A DNA stretch of 64,000 bases, from assembly GCA_964437335.1 (NCBI GenBank), contig CAYTGL010000003.1, positions 77,183 through 141,182 of the forward strand, given 5' to 3'. Below the pieces are notes generated by a model. That model was not told the origin of the DNA and made no database searches. It worked only from the letters and a program-made list of their open reading frames with translations. The stretch is from JAITWN01 sp964437335. GTDB lineage: Bacteria > Pseudomonadota > Gammaproteobacteria > SZUA-140. This document shows positions 8,632 to 16,364 of this stretch, in pieces. Position numbers and translations under genes: made by a program. Every line of letters begins with the position of its first letter. The stretch's first letter is position 1.

Positions 8632-8669
8632 AAAAGGGTCAGACCCTATTAATAGGGTCTGACCCTTTT
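8632..8669. terminator. Bidirectional terminator, perfect 38-base palindrome
   Basis: Two 19-base arms centred between 8650 and 8651 are exact reverse complements, beginning AAAAGGGTCAGACCC. The A-run and T-run at the ends give a U-tract on either strand. It lies between the convergent TraF-like and crp genes. The core GGGTCAGACCC recurs elsewhere in the window. Confidence 0.8.
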
Positions 8670-8672
8670 TGT

Positions 8673-9311
8673 TTATCTCGTACCGAACACGACGATCGTC
8701 TTGCCCTTCGCGGTAATCAGGCTCTGAGCCTCGAGATTCTTCAGCACGCGGCCGACCATTTCGCGCGAGCAACCGACGATGCGCCCGAGTTCCTGGCGGG
8801 TGATGCGGATCTGCATGCCGTCCGGATGCGTGATCGCGTCCGGCTGCTGGCACAGCTCGAGCAGAGTGCGGGCGACGCGACCGGATACGTCCATGAACGC
8901 GAGTCGCCCGACCATGCTGCTGGTGCGGCGCAGGCGCAGCGCCATCTGGGACGCGAGTTCGAACAGGATCTCAGGATGCTGGGCGGCGACCTGGCGGAAT
9001 TTGTCATAGTTGATCTCGGCGAGATCGCACTGCGCACGCGCCTTGACCCAGGCGCTGCGGCCGGTCTTGTCCTTGTCGAACAGCCCCATCTCGCCGAAGA
9101 AATCTCCGGTATTCAGGTAGGCGAGCACAATCTCGTGACCGTCGTCGTCCTCATGCAGCACTGCGACCGAGCCTTCAACGATGTAATAAAGCGAGTTCGG
9201 CGCATCGCCGCGATAGATGATGACGCTCTTCGGCGGATAACGCCTGCGATGGCAGTGGCCAAGAAACTTTTCAATGGCGGGAGTGATGATTTTTCGACGT
9301 AATTGCGTCAT
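8673..9311 (-). CDS. crp: cAMP receptor protein (CRP/Vfr family)
   Basis: This 212-residue global regulator is very close to enterobacterial CRP and Pseudomonas Vfr. The cyclic-nucleotide fold includes GEMGLFDKDKTGRSAWVKAR, with the Glu, Arg and Ser that bind cAMP phosphate and ribose, and RTSSMVGRLAF with the Thr/Ser contacts. The DNA-binding helix-turn-helix is RQELGRIVGCSREMVGRVLK, close to the E. coli recognition helix. It should be a cAMP-dependent dimer binding TGTGA-N6-TCACA sites. It is divergent from the OsmC gene, as crp and yhfA are in E. coli. Confidence 0.93.
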   Translation of the reverse strand: MTQLRRKIITPAIEKFLGHCHRRRYPPKSVIIYRGDAPNSLYYIVEGSVAVLHEDDDGHEIVLAYLNTGDFFGEMGLFDKDKTGRSAWVKARAQCDLAEINYDKFRQVAAQHPEILFELASQMALRLRRTSSMVGRLAFMDVSGRVARTLLELCQQPDAITHPDGMQIRITRQELGRIVGCSREMVGRVLKNLEAQSLITAKGKTIVVFGTR

Positions 9312-9451
9312 GATGATCCTCGATACCGTGCCCCGACAGGCGGGTGTTGATATCGCCCGATGGTGAGCGACTCGTCAGTGATATCGGTAATTCCGTGTAA
9401 AAGTTTAGGGGAAATGATGACCAGGCGGGCGGCAGAACCGGGGCTGTTTCC

Positions 9452-9874
9452 ATGAAGGCGCGCATCAGGTGGGTCGAGGGGGCGCAATTCGTCGGCGAGT
9501 CGGGCAGCGGGCATGCGCTGGTGACCGACGGGCCGGTGGACGGCGGCGGCCGCAACCTCGGGTTTCGCCCGATGGAATTGCTGCTGCTCGGCACCGGCGG
9601 CTGCACCGCTTATGACGTCGTCGAAATCCTGCGCAAGTCGCGCCAGCCGGTCGATGACTGCGTCGTCGAACTCGAGGCCGAGCGCGCGACCGAGCCGCCG
9701 AAGGTGTTTACCCGCATCCATATCCATTTCATCGTGACCGGCAAGGGCCTGAGCGAGGCCGCGGTCCAGCGTGCCGTCGAGTTGTCCAGCGAGAAGTACT
9801 GCTCGGCGTCGATCCTGATGCGCCGTGCCGGCGTCGAGATGAGTCACGATTTCGAGATCCGGGAGGGCGCGTGA
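9452..9874 (+). CDS. OsmC family protein (YhfA-like)
   Basis: The 140-residue product has the OsmC/Ohr fold, with two reactive cysteines placed as in the family: GGCTAYDVV near residue 51 and KYCSAS near residue 110. Members reduce organic hydroperoxides using thiols, although the YhfA branch next to crp has no firmly assigned substrate. It is divergently arranged with crp. Its last codon overlaps the GTG start of the VOC gene (GTGA), which points to an operon. Confidence 0.85.
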   Translation: MKARIRWVEGAQFVGESGSGHALVTDGPVDGGGRNLGFRPMELLLLGTGGCTAYDVVEILRKSRQPVDDCVVELEAERATEPPKVFTRIHIHFIVTGKGLSEAAVQRAVELSSEKYCSASILMRRAGVEMSHDFEIREGA

Positions 9875-10290
9875 GCGAACCGGTGCGCCCCCCGGCGACC
9901 GCCGGGCTGCGCCACATCGCGCTGCACGCGCGCAATTTCGAGCTGCTCGAGCGTTTCTATGTCGATCTGCTCGGCATGCAGGTCGAGTGGCGCCCGGACC
10001 CCGACAACGTCTATCTGACCTCCGGCTGCGACAACCTCGCGCTGCATCGCGCAACTGCGGACTTCTCGCGACTGGAATGTCAATCCCTTGATCACATTGG
10101 ATTTATCCTGAAGGCCCCGGAACATGTCGACGCCTGGCACCGGTTCCTGTCGGGGCAGGGCGTGCCGCTGCAGTCGGCGCCACGCACCCACCGCGATGGC
10201 GCCCGCAGTTTTTATTGTCGGGATCCCGATGGTAATTCGGTACAGCTGATCTACCATCCGCCGCTCGCCGGGAAGGTCGATTCGGCTTGA
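9871..10290 (+). CDS. VOC (glyoxalase/dioxygenase fold) protein
   Basis: The 139 residues form one VOC domain: LRHIALHARNFELLERFYVDLLGM at the start (His near residue 12), SLDHIGFIL in the second half, and RSFYCRDPDGNSVQLIYHP at the end with the usual metal-ligand glutamate position replaced by glutamine. This pattern is common in dioxygenase- and glyoxalase-like proteins, and the substrate cannot be inferred. It starts at a GTG overlapping the OsmC stop codon. It is an addition to the otherwise conserved crp-OsmC-speD order. Confidence 0.8.
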   Translation: MSEPVRPPATAGLRHIALHARNFELLERFYVDLLGMQVEWRPDPDNVYLTSGCDNLALHRATADFSRLECQSLDHIGFILKAPEHVDAWHRFLSGQGVPLQSAPRTHRDGARSFYCRDPDGNSVQLIYHPPLAGKVDSA

Positions 10291-10452
10291 TATAGCCTGA
10301 TTTTTTTTATGTAATTACAGCCTGCACCCGTTCGGGCAGTGCTGCGCCCGGGCGAGTAGCGGGCCCGGATCCGTTCCGGTCAGGCTGATGTTGCGGCGCC
10401 GTTTGTGCTAGCATTGGCCGCTTTGATTTTACTCCCAGGGGCTTTATGCGTG

Positions 10453-11256
10453 ATGTCGAAACAGCGAAAACTGAGATTGCACGGCTTCAACAATCTCACC
10501 AAGAGCCTGAGCTTCAATATCTATGACATCTGCTACGCGAAGACTTCGCGGCATCGGCGGGAGTATATCGAGTATATCGACGAGGCCTACAACGCCGAGC
10601 GACTGACCGAGATTCTTACCCGGGTATCGGACATTATCGGTGCGACGATCCTCAATATCGCGCATCAGGACTACGATCCGCAGGGCGCGAGCGTCACGAT
10701 GCTGATCGCTGAAGAACCGGTCGCGACCGGCGTCTATGAGCATGAAGAGGCGCCGGGCCCGTTGCCGGAGGTCGTTCTCGCGCATCTCGACAAGAGCCAC
10801 CTGTCGGTGCATACCTATCCGGAGAGCCATCCCGACAACGGTATCAGCACCTTCCGGGTCGATATCGATGTCGCGACCTGCGGCCGGGTGTCGCCGCTGC
10901 GGGCCCTGAACTACCTGATCCACAGCTTCGAGTCCGATATCGTGATCATGGATTATCGCGTGCGCGGGTTTACCCGCGACGTCAAGGGCAAGAAGCACTA
11001 CATCGATCACAAGATCAATTCGATCCAGAACTACCTGTCGAAGGATACGCTCGACCGGTACCAGATCATCGACGTCAACGTCTACCAGGAGAACATCTTT
11101 CACAGCAAGATGATCCTGAAGGAGTTCGACCTCGACAATTACCTGTTTGGCACCGGCGAGACGGATCTCGAGCAGCGCGAGAAGCAGCAGATCAAGCAGC
11201 GCCTCCAGCACGAGATGAGCGAGATCTTCTACGCCAGCAACATGACCAAGGTGTGA
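10453..11256 (+). CDS. speD: S-adenosylmethionine decarboxylase proenzyme
   Basis: SpeD makes decarboxylated S-adenosylmethionine, the aminopropyl donor for spermidine. The product of 267 residues follows the E. coli-type enzyme closely (LHGFNNLTKSLSF, DICYAKT, YEPQGAS-like YDPQGAS). Self-cleavage at the Lys-Ser bond in HLDKSHLSVHTYPESHP generates the pyruvoyl cofactor. The start is ATG 10453 (MSKQRKLRLHGF); an in-frame codon at 10405 would add a hydrophobic extension not found in the family. A hairpin with GGGGTCTGGCCCC follows at 11260-11288. Confidence 0.94.
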   Translation: MSKQRKLRLHGFNNLTKSLSFNIYDICYAKTSRHRREYIEYIDEAYNAERLTEILTRVSDIIGATILNIAHQDYDPQGASVTMLIAEEPVATGVYEHEEAPGPLPEVVLAHLDKSHLSVHTYPESHPDNGISTFRVDIDVATCGRVSPLRALNYLIHSFESDIVIMDYRVRGFTRDVKGKKHYIDHKINSIQNYLSKDTLDRYQIIDVNVYQENIFHSKMILKEFDLDNYLFGTGETDLEQREKQQIKQRLQHEMSEIFYASNMTKV

Positions 11257-11259
11257 GCA

Positions 11260-11288
11260 GGGGCGGCAGACCTTCGGGGTCTGGCCCC
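11260..11288 (+). repeat. Stem-loop related to the GGGTCAGA repeat family
   Basis: GGGGC-GG-CAGACC pairs with GGTCTG-GCCCC around a short TTCGG loop just after speD. There is no T-run after it, so it is not a classical terminator. The core is shared with other hairpins in the window. Confidence 0.5.
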
Positions 11289-11336
11289 GATAAGCCGACA
11301 AGCTGAGCGGGCGCTTTCGCCCCGGGAGGGCCTGAA

Positions 11337-11990
11337 ATGACGGACGCCGCAGCGCGCGATTACGACTTCCTCGACCGTATCCTGATCAACATCGACCACG
11401 GTATCCGTACCGTGTTCGGCTCGCCCCCGCCGACCGAAAGGCCAAACCCTGCCGCCGCGATCTCCGAGGCGGAGTTGTCCGATGAGGAGCGTCGGCGCGC
11501 GATCGGCCTGATGCGCGTCAATCACGCCGGGGAGGTCTCTGCCCAGGCGCTGTATCAGGGTCAGGCGCTGACCGCGCGGCTGCCCGCGGTTCGCGACAAG
11601 ATGGAGCGCGCGGCACTCGAGGAAAACGATCACCTGCTGTGGTGCGAACAGCGTATCGACGAACTCGGCGGGCGTACCAGCCTGCTGAATCCGGCGTGGT
11701 ATGCCGGCTCGCTCGCGATCGGTGCGCTGGCCGGCTGGGCCGGGGACCGGTGGAGCCTCGGTTTCATCGTCGAGACCGAACGCCAGGTCGTGCGCCATCT
11801 CGAGGAACATCTCGATCAGCTGCCGGCAGCGGATGGCCGCAGTCGCGCGATACTGCTGCAGATGAAGGAAGACGAAGCCCACCATGCAACCACGGCGCTC
11901 GACGCCGGCGGCGCCCCGCTGCCGGGGCCGGTCAGGGCCGCGATGACCCTGGCCTCGAAGGTCATGACGAAGACGGCTTACCGGATCTGA
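11337..11990 (+). CDS. coq7: 3-demethoxyubiquinol 3-hydroxylase
   Basis: Coq7 (also called UbiF-equivalent) carries out a late ring hydroxylation of ubiquinone. The 217-residue membrane-associated carboxylate-bridged di-iron enzyme shows its metal ligands in MRVNHAGEVSAQALYQGQ, EENDHLLWC, ETERQVVRHLEEHL and MKEDEAHHA. A hydrophobic central helix (AGSLAIGALAGWAG) fits its membrane association. The last 29 bases overlap, tail to tail, with the GlcF-like gene on the other strand. Confidence 0.93.
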   Translation: MTDAAARDYDFLDRILINIDHGIRTVFGSPPPTERPNPAAAISEAELSDEERRRAIGLMRVNHAGEVSAQALYQGQALTARLPAVRDKMERAALEENDHLLWCEQRIDELGGRTSLLNPAWYAGSLAIGALAGWAGDRWSLGFIVETERQVVRHLEEHLDQLPAADGRSRAILLQMKEDEAHHATTALDAGGAPLPGPVRAAMTLASKVMTKTAYRI

Positions 11991-13281
11991 TACCGGGTTT
12001 GAGTTGGCGCGCGAGTAGCGTCACCGGGTGCATGATCTCGATTCCTGCATGACCTTCGTTCCGGAGGCCTGCAGACAGATATAACGCGCAGCCGATATTC
12101 GAACTCAGCACGATCCCCGCGCCCGAATTACGCATCTGTGCGAGTTTGTCGGTGCGCAGCGCATCGGCCATCTCCGGCTGGGTCAGCAGATAGCTGCCCG
12201 CCGCACCGCAGCACTGGCCGTTGCCAGGCAGAGGTTTCACCGTCAGGCCGGGGATGTGTCCCAGCAGCCGGTAGGGCGCCGCTGCGGTCCGGATGACGTT
12301 TTGCAGGCTGCACGGGTCATGAACCGCGACACAGGCGTCCAGCGGCGCGAAAGACAGCTGTGTCAACCGCTCGCTTTGCTCGAGGAAGCTGCACACATCG
12401 AGGACCGGGGCCGCGAATCGTCCTGGTGGCGCGATACCGTCCATCTCCGGCCACATACCGTATTCGACCAGCGATGCGCCACAACCGCTCGCACTGAACA
12501 GCACCGCATCGAGGACTGTCACGCCTCCGAGGGCGTTTCCGGATCTGTCCGCTGGCAGGGAATTGAACGCATCGAGATTTTGCCTGGCCAGTTCCGCGGC
12601 CCGGGACGGATCGCCGCTATGCAGCTGCAGCGCCCCGCAGCAGGTCTGCTCCTGCGGGACGTGGACACCGTAGCCGCAGGCGTTCAGCAGCGCGATCGCG
12701 GCTTCCAGTGCGTCTCGATCGAGCACCTGGCCGACGCAGCCGGTAAACAGCGCGACGTGACCGTGTGGTCGGCCCGCCGGCGCATAGTAGGGTTGCCAGC
12801 GCGGCACGGGTGGGATATCAGGCATCAGGGCGTCGAGGCGGTGGGTGCCGGTCAACCGCAGCAGACCACTCGCCTGCGCGAGGCGACGCAGGCCGCTCTG
12901 CTGATACAGTCGCAGCAGACGCGCGGCGCTCGCGAGCCTGCGCCGGTGCGGGATCAGGCCATGCTGCAGCCAGCGCGTCAGACGTCCCGGCCGCCGCCGG
13001 GGAGCGCCGAACGCCCGAGCGGCATCGATCAGCTGCCCGTAGCGCACCTGTGATGGACAGGCCCGCTCACAGGCCCGGCAGGTCAGGCAGCGGTCGAGGT
13101 GAAAATCGAGCCGCCCGCCGGGCGGCAGGCTACCCTCGACCAGCGCCTGCATCAGTGCGATTCTGCCGCGCGGCGAGTCGCCCTCGTCGCGCGTCTGCCG
13201 GTAAGTGGGGCAGTACGGCAGGCACAGACCGCATTTAACACACTGGTCTGATTCGCGTTTAATGAAATCCGGGAGGTTCAA
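11962..13281 (-). CDS. glcF: Glycolate oxidase iron-sulfur subunit (GlcF-like)
   Basis: Two [4Fe-4S] motifs, CVKCGLCLPYCPTY and CLTCRACERACPS, stand near the N terminus, followed by two CCG-type cysteine-rich domains (TGCVGQVLD...TCCGALQLHSG and DPCSLQN...GQCCGAAG). This is the layout of GlcF, which passes electrons from the flavin subunit GlcD to the quinone pool. No ATG suits: the frame stays open upstream, but the region before residue LNLPDFIKRE overlaps the ferredoxin gene, so TTG at 13281 is taken as the start (439 residues). glcD and glcE are not in the window. A lactate or other hydroxyacid oxidase subunit is the alternative. Confidence 0.75.
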   Translation of the reverse strand: MNLPDFIKRESDQCVKCGLCLPYCPTYRQTRDEGDSPRGRIALMQALVEGSLPPGGRLDFHLDRCLTCRACERACPSQVRYGQLIDAARAFGAPRRRPGRLTRWLQHGLIPHRRRLASAARLLRLYQQSGLRRLAQASGLLRLTGTHRLDALMPDIPPVPRWQPYYAPAGRPHGHVALFTGCVGQVLDRDALEAAIALLNACGYGVHVPQEQTCCGALQLHSGDPSRAAELARQNLDAFNSLPADRSGNALGGVTVLDAVLFSASGCGASLVEYGMWPEMDGIAPPGRFAAPVLDVCSFLEQSERLTQLSFAPLDACVAVHDPCSLQNVIRTAAAPYRLLGHIPGLTVKPLPGNGQCCGAAGSYLLTQPEMADALRTDKLAQMRNSGAGIVLSSNIGCALYLSAGLRNEGHAGIEIMHPVTLLARQLKPGIRSGKPSSS

Positions 13282-13353
13282 GGATGTCGCTGTCCGGGTG
13301 GTCGAAGTACAATGGGCTTTTCTCGCGCCGCGAGTATCTTGTATCTTCTGCCC

Positions 13354-13659
13354 ATGTTCTACAACCGCCATATCTTTTTCTGCACCAATCAGCGTGACGA
13401 CGGCCGTGCCTGTTGCCAGGATCACGACGCGAAGGCGATGCGCGCCTATGTCAAGGATCGCGTCAAGGAACTCGGACTCGCGACCCCGGGCGGGGTCCGC
13501 GTCAACAGTGCCGGCTGCCTTGGCCGCTGCGCGTTCGGTCCGACAGTCGTGGTCTATCCGGAAGGCATCTGGTACAGCTACCGGGACCAACGGGATCTGG
13601 ATGAGATCATCGACGAACACCTCGTCGCGGGGAGGGTCGTCGACCGGCTTCGGATCTAG
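13354..13659 (+). CDS. Thioredoxin-like [2Fe-2S] ferredoxin
   Basis: The 101-residue protein begins MFYNRHIFFCTNQR and carries four cysteines in the thioredoxin-like ferredoxin pattern: Cys10 and a cysteine in GRACC near residue 20, then CLGRC. These bind one [2Fe-2S] cluster in this family (related to the NuoE fold and Shethna protein). VVVYPEGIWY is the conserved strand after the cluster loop. An in-frame codon at 13312 would add a 14-residue extension and is less likely. It is divergent from the GlcF-like gene. The electron-transfer partner is unknown. Confidence 0.82.
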   Translation: MFYNRHIFFCTNQRDDGRACCQDHDAKAMRAYVKDRVKELGLATPGGVRVNSAGCLGRCAFGPTVVVYPEGIWYSYRDQRDLDEIIDEHLVAGRVVDRLRI

Positions 13660-13662
13660 GCC

Positions 13663-13736
13663 GGGGCCAGAGTCGTTTGATCCACCACGGATTCAGGCTA
13701 ATCCATCGGGCTCGAGGATCAAACGACTCTGACCTC
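13663..13736. repeat. Long inverted repeat with GTCAGAG core
   Basis: Two 21-base arms (13663-13683 and 13716-13736) are inverted copies with two mismatches, around a 32-base loop; the invariant core is CAGAGTCGTTTGATCC. There is no T-run. It looks like a REP-type palindrome between the ferredoxin gene and the rplM promoter. Confidence 0.7.
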
Positions 13737-13749
13737 GGCAGCCCAACCC

Positions 13750-13778
13750 TTGCCTGCAGGGGGTTGATTCTGTAGAAT
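13750..13778 (+). promoter_or_regulatory. Sigma70 promoter for rplM-rpsI
   Basis: TTGCCT at 13750-13755 and TAGAAT at 13773-13778 are 17 bases apart. The promoter leaves a leader of about 90 bases before rplM, a usual arrangement for this ribosomal protein operon. Confidence 0.6.
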
Positions 13779-13873
13779 TCTCGCTCTTTGGTGCCCGGCG
13801 ACCTCGCGCCCTTGCGCGGGCGGTTTCCGGGAATTTATCCGGGCAATATCTGGAACAACGGGATTTCAGCCAC

Positions 13874-14302
13874 ATGAAGACCTTCAGCGCCAAACCCGAC
13901 GAGGTGAAACGCGACTGGTACGTCGTCGATGCGTCCGGCAAGACGCTCGGCCGGCTGTCCAGCGAGATCGCGAAGCGCCTGCGCGGCAAGCACAAGGCCG
14001 AGTACACGCCGCATGTCGACACCGGTGACTACATCATCGTCATCAATGCCGAGAAGGTGCATGTCACCGGCAACAAGGCCAGCGACAAGATCTACCACCG
14101 CCATACCGGCTACATCGGCAACCTGCGGGCGATGACCTTTGACGAGATGCGCACGAAGCACCCCGAGCGCATCATCGAGACCGCCGTGCGCGGCATGATG
14201 CCGAAGAACCCGCTGGGCCGGGCGATGTTCCGCAAGCTGCGCGTCTACGCCGGCGGCGACCATCAGCATGTGGCTCAGCAGCCGAAACCCCTCGAGATCT
14301 GA
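13874..14302 (+). CDS. rplM: 50S ribosomal protein L13
   Basis: The 142-residue product is L13, an early-assembling 23S rRNA-binding protein. Recognisable stretches are KTFSAKPDEVKRDWYVVDA at the start, LRGKHKAEYTPHVDTGDYI in the middle and GMMPKNPLGRAMFRKLRVY near the end. It is followed after 13 bases by rpsI, the universal bacterial pairing. Confidence 0.98.
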   Translation: MKTFSAKPDEVKRDWYVVDASGKTLGRLSSEIAKRLRGKHKAEYTPHVDTGDYIIVINAEKVHVTGNKASDKIYHRHTGYIGNLRAMTFDEMRTKHPERIIETAVRGMMPKNPLGRAMFRKLRVYAGGDHQHVAQQPKPLEI

Positions 14303-14315
14303 CAGGAAACCAATA

Positions 14316-14705
14316 ATGACGGACAGCATCTGCACGACGGGCCGCCGCAAGAGTTCCACGGCGCGCGTTTTCCTGAGCCGCGGCGCCGGCGCGATCACGG
14401 TCAACGGCAAACCGCTCGACAGCTACTTCGGACGGCAGACCGCGCGTATGATCGTGCGCCAGCCACTCGAGGCGACCAGCCTCGGTGACAAGGTCGACAT
14501 CAAGGTTACCGTCCGCGGCGGCGGCACCAGCGGCCAGGCCGGCGCGATCCGCCACGGCCTCTCCCGCGCCCTCGTCGCCTATGACGAGACCAACAAGAAG
14601 ACCCTGCGCCAGCACGGCTTCATGACCCGCGACGCGCGCGAGGTCGAGCGCAAGAAGGTCGGGCTGCACAAGGCGCGCAAGCGGCCGCAATTCTCGAAGC
14701 GCTGA
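14316..14705 (+). CDS. rpsI: 30S ribosomal protein S9
   Basis: The 129-residue S9 has the conserved TGRRKSSTARVFL start, the RGGGTSGQAGAIRHGLSRAL core and a C terminus ending KARKRPQFSKR, whose lysine/arginine tail reaches the decoding centre and P-site tRNA. AGGAA at about 14304-14308 supports ATG 14316. A frame open from 14268 runs into rplM and is not used. Confidence 0.98.
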   Translation: MTDSICTTGRRKSSTARVFLSRGAGAITVNGKPLDSYFGRQTARMIVRQPLEATSLGDKVDIKVTVRGGGTSGQAGAIRHGLSRALVAYDETNKKTLRQHGFMTRDAREVERKKVGLHKARKRPQFSKR

Positions 14706-14765
14706 TGCCTGAACAGAATTCCGGGGGTGGCCCAGCACTGCCGCCTCCGGAATTCCCCTGAGTCT

Positions 14766-14839
14766 TGGGGGATCGTCTAGCGGTAGGACTACGGACTCTG
14801 ACTCCGTCAACCGAGGTTCGAATCCTCGTCCCCCAGCCA
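14766..14839 (+). tRNA. tRNA-Gln (anticodon CTG)
   Basis: The 74-base gene folds into a cloverleaf. Acceptor arms TGGGGGA and TCCCCCA pair over seven bases, the anticodon stem ACGGA/TCCGT encloses CTCTGAC (anticodon CTG), and the T arm has GGTTCGAATCC. The CCA end is encoded at 14837-14839. The T1-A72 pair of the acceptor stem is typical of glutamine tRNAs. Confidence 0.95.
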
Positions 14840-15026
14840 TTCTCCCCGAACCATTCTGTTGACCACCTGAAGGGGTCCTGTGAATCGGGGTCAGATCAGG
14901 ATTAGCTGAATCCTTTTCTGATCCGGATTCCCCGGCCCCGTTCTGGCTTGCCCGTTGCCCTGGTTGTTACCGCGACTTTCAACGACTTTGCCCCCCCTTG
15001 ATTCAGGATCTCCGTGGCCAGGCGGC

Positions 15027-15064
15027 AACCCCGGGCCAAGGCCCGACTGAGACGGGGTTTTTTT
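15027..15064 (+). terminator. Rho-independent terminator
   Basis: AACCCCG at 15027-15033 pairs with CGGGGTT at 15053-15059; an inner CGGGC/GCCCG stem can form instead. Seven T residues follow at 15058-15064. It ends transcription from the rplM-rpsI-tRNA region. Confidence 0.75.
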
Positions 15065-15128
15065 GTGACAGATGTTGTATTTTTGACGCAAAGTTTTGTA
15101 ATAACCTGAAATTACATGACATAAGGTG

Positions 15129-15157
15129 TTGCAAATCGGGGACCGATGTAATATAAA
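15129..15157 (+). promoter_or_regulatory. Sigma70 promoter for the porin gene
   Basis: TTGCAA at 15129-15134 and TATAAA at 15152-15157 are separated by 17 bases, and the surrounding DNA is AT-rich. The ATG of the porin gene lies 69 bases downstream of the -10 element. Confidence 0.7.
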
Positions 15158-15225
15158 ACTCCAACGTTGACAAAACGTGCACGAGAACTATCAGTCAATA
15201 GTCAACCCTGAGGGAGAGAGAAACA

Positions 15226-16224
15226 ATGAACAAGAAACTATTAACCCTGGCCGTGGCCGGCGCGTTTGCCGCGAGCGGCTCGGCCTTCGCGATGGACGGC
15301 CATGGCATCGGCGCGACGGTCAATGGTCATGTCTTCAGCGTGTTCGCGCTGACCAATGACGGCGCGGCGGTAGATTCGGAAGTTCCCGGTATCAACAGTC
15401 CGCAGATTCCTGGCGAGATGGAATTCCATACCGACGCCGAACTGAACATCAAGGCGGAAGTTGCCGAAAATGTCTATGCGCGCGTAGACCTTGATTATGG
15501 CGGCGTGGCCGCGACCAACTACACTGGTGAAGGAATCGAGCAGGCCTATGGTTACTGGAAGGCCCACGACATGTTCAGCCTGCAGATCGGTCGCTTCAAC
15601 AATCCGCTCGGCTACGAGGCCCATGACCAGGCCGACCTGCAGCATTTCATCACGCACGGCCAGGTTCGTCATGCATTTAATGATGTCATAGTCGACGGCG
15701 GCTCTGACGGTAACAACGTCGAGGGCGTCGCCGCTCACGCGATGGTCGGTCCGGCCAAGCTCAGCCTTGGCTTCTTGAACGACATCGGTGGCGTGGCAGA
15801 AGAAAACTCCATTCTGTTGAATATCTCCGCAACCCTGTTCGAGGGCCTGGACCTTGCGCTCGGTACAGTTACCCAGGACGACGATGTGAACAATGTCGGG
15901 ACCCTCATCGATTTCTACGCGGCCTACGGGCTGACGGCCGGCGAAATGCCGCTCAAGGCCTGGTTTGAATATGTGACTGCGGCGGAGTTTGTCGACAGCA
16001 TCATGAGCGTGGGGGGCTCTGTGGGCTTTGCCGGCGGCTTCGGCATCGGGCTGCGGTATGACATGACGAGCTATTCGGACGATTCCGATGAAACCTCGAT
16101 AACGCTGGCGGCCAGCTGGCAGGCCGCTGACAATTTCGATATTCGCTTCGAATATCGCAATGATGAGGACACCACCGGCGCAGACGGCGACTCGATCGCG
16201 CTTGCGGCCGGGTTCAGGTTCTGA
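15226..16224 (+). CDS. Outer-membrane beta-barrel porin
   Basis: The 332-residue protein has a textbook signal peptide (MNKKLLTLAVAGAFAASGSA, cleaved after AFA), an acidic barrel with alternating strands such as VYARVDLDYGG and FSLQIGRFNNPLGYEAHD, and a terminal phenylalanine (AAGFRF). The IGRFNNPLG stretch resembles phosphate-selective or carboxylate-type porins, but the substrate is not readable. A strong promoter, a good ribosome site (GAGGGAGAG) and its own terminator suggest an abundant monocistronic protein. Confidence 0.8.
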   Translation: MNKKLLTLAVAGAFAASGSAFAMDGHGIGATVNGHVFSVFALTNDGAAVDSEVPGINSPQIPGEMEFHTDAELNIKAEVAENVYARVDLDYGGVAATNYTGEGIEQAYGYWKAHDMFSLQIGRFNNPLGYEAHDQADLQHFITHGQVRHAFNDVIVDGGSDGNNVEGVAAHAMVGPAKLSLGFLNDIGGVAEENSILLNISATLFEGLDLALGTVTQDDDVNNVGTLIDFYAAYGLTAGEMPLKAWFEYVTAAEFVDSIMSVGGSVGFAGGFGIGLRYDMTSYSDDSDETSITLAASWQAADNFDIRFEYRNDEDTTGADGDSIALAAGFRF

Positions 16225-16251
16225 AGCTGGTCAGTCTGACATAGCAGTACC

Positions 16252-16284
16252 GAAAGCCGGGCCTCGCGCCCGGCTTTCTTTTTT
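16252..16284 (+). terminator. Rho-independent terminator
   Basis: An 11-base perfect stem, GAAAGCCGGGC with GCCCGGCTTTC, encloses CTCGC and is followed by six T residues. It closes the first porin gene. Confidence 0.93.
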
Positions 16285-16364
16285 ACAGTATCCGGCTTGT
16301 ATCCGGTCCCTCCTATCGAGTACCTTTCCACGATCATCCGAATACCGACGGAGTACCGTAGTTG

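Larger units (their letters stand above)
14840..15225. other. Non-coding interval before the first porin gene
   Basis: The 386 bases contain an imperfect nested hairpin with GGGGTCAGATCAGG at about 14887-14925, a terminator at 15027-15064 and a strong promoter at 15129-15157. No coding sequence is supported. Confidence 0.6.

Noticed and set aside
14887..14925. Imperfect hairpin after tRNA-Gln as a terminator
   Set aside because: The stem is broken and the T-run is short and internal; the terminator at 15027-15064 is much stronger. The sequence is kept only as a GGGTCAGA-family copy.
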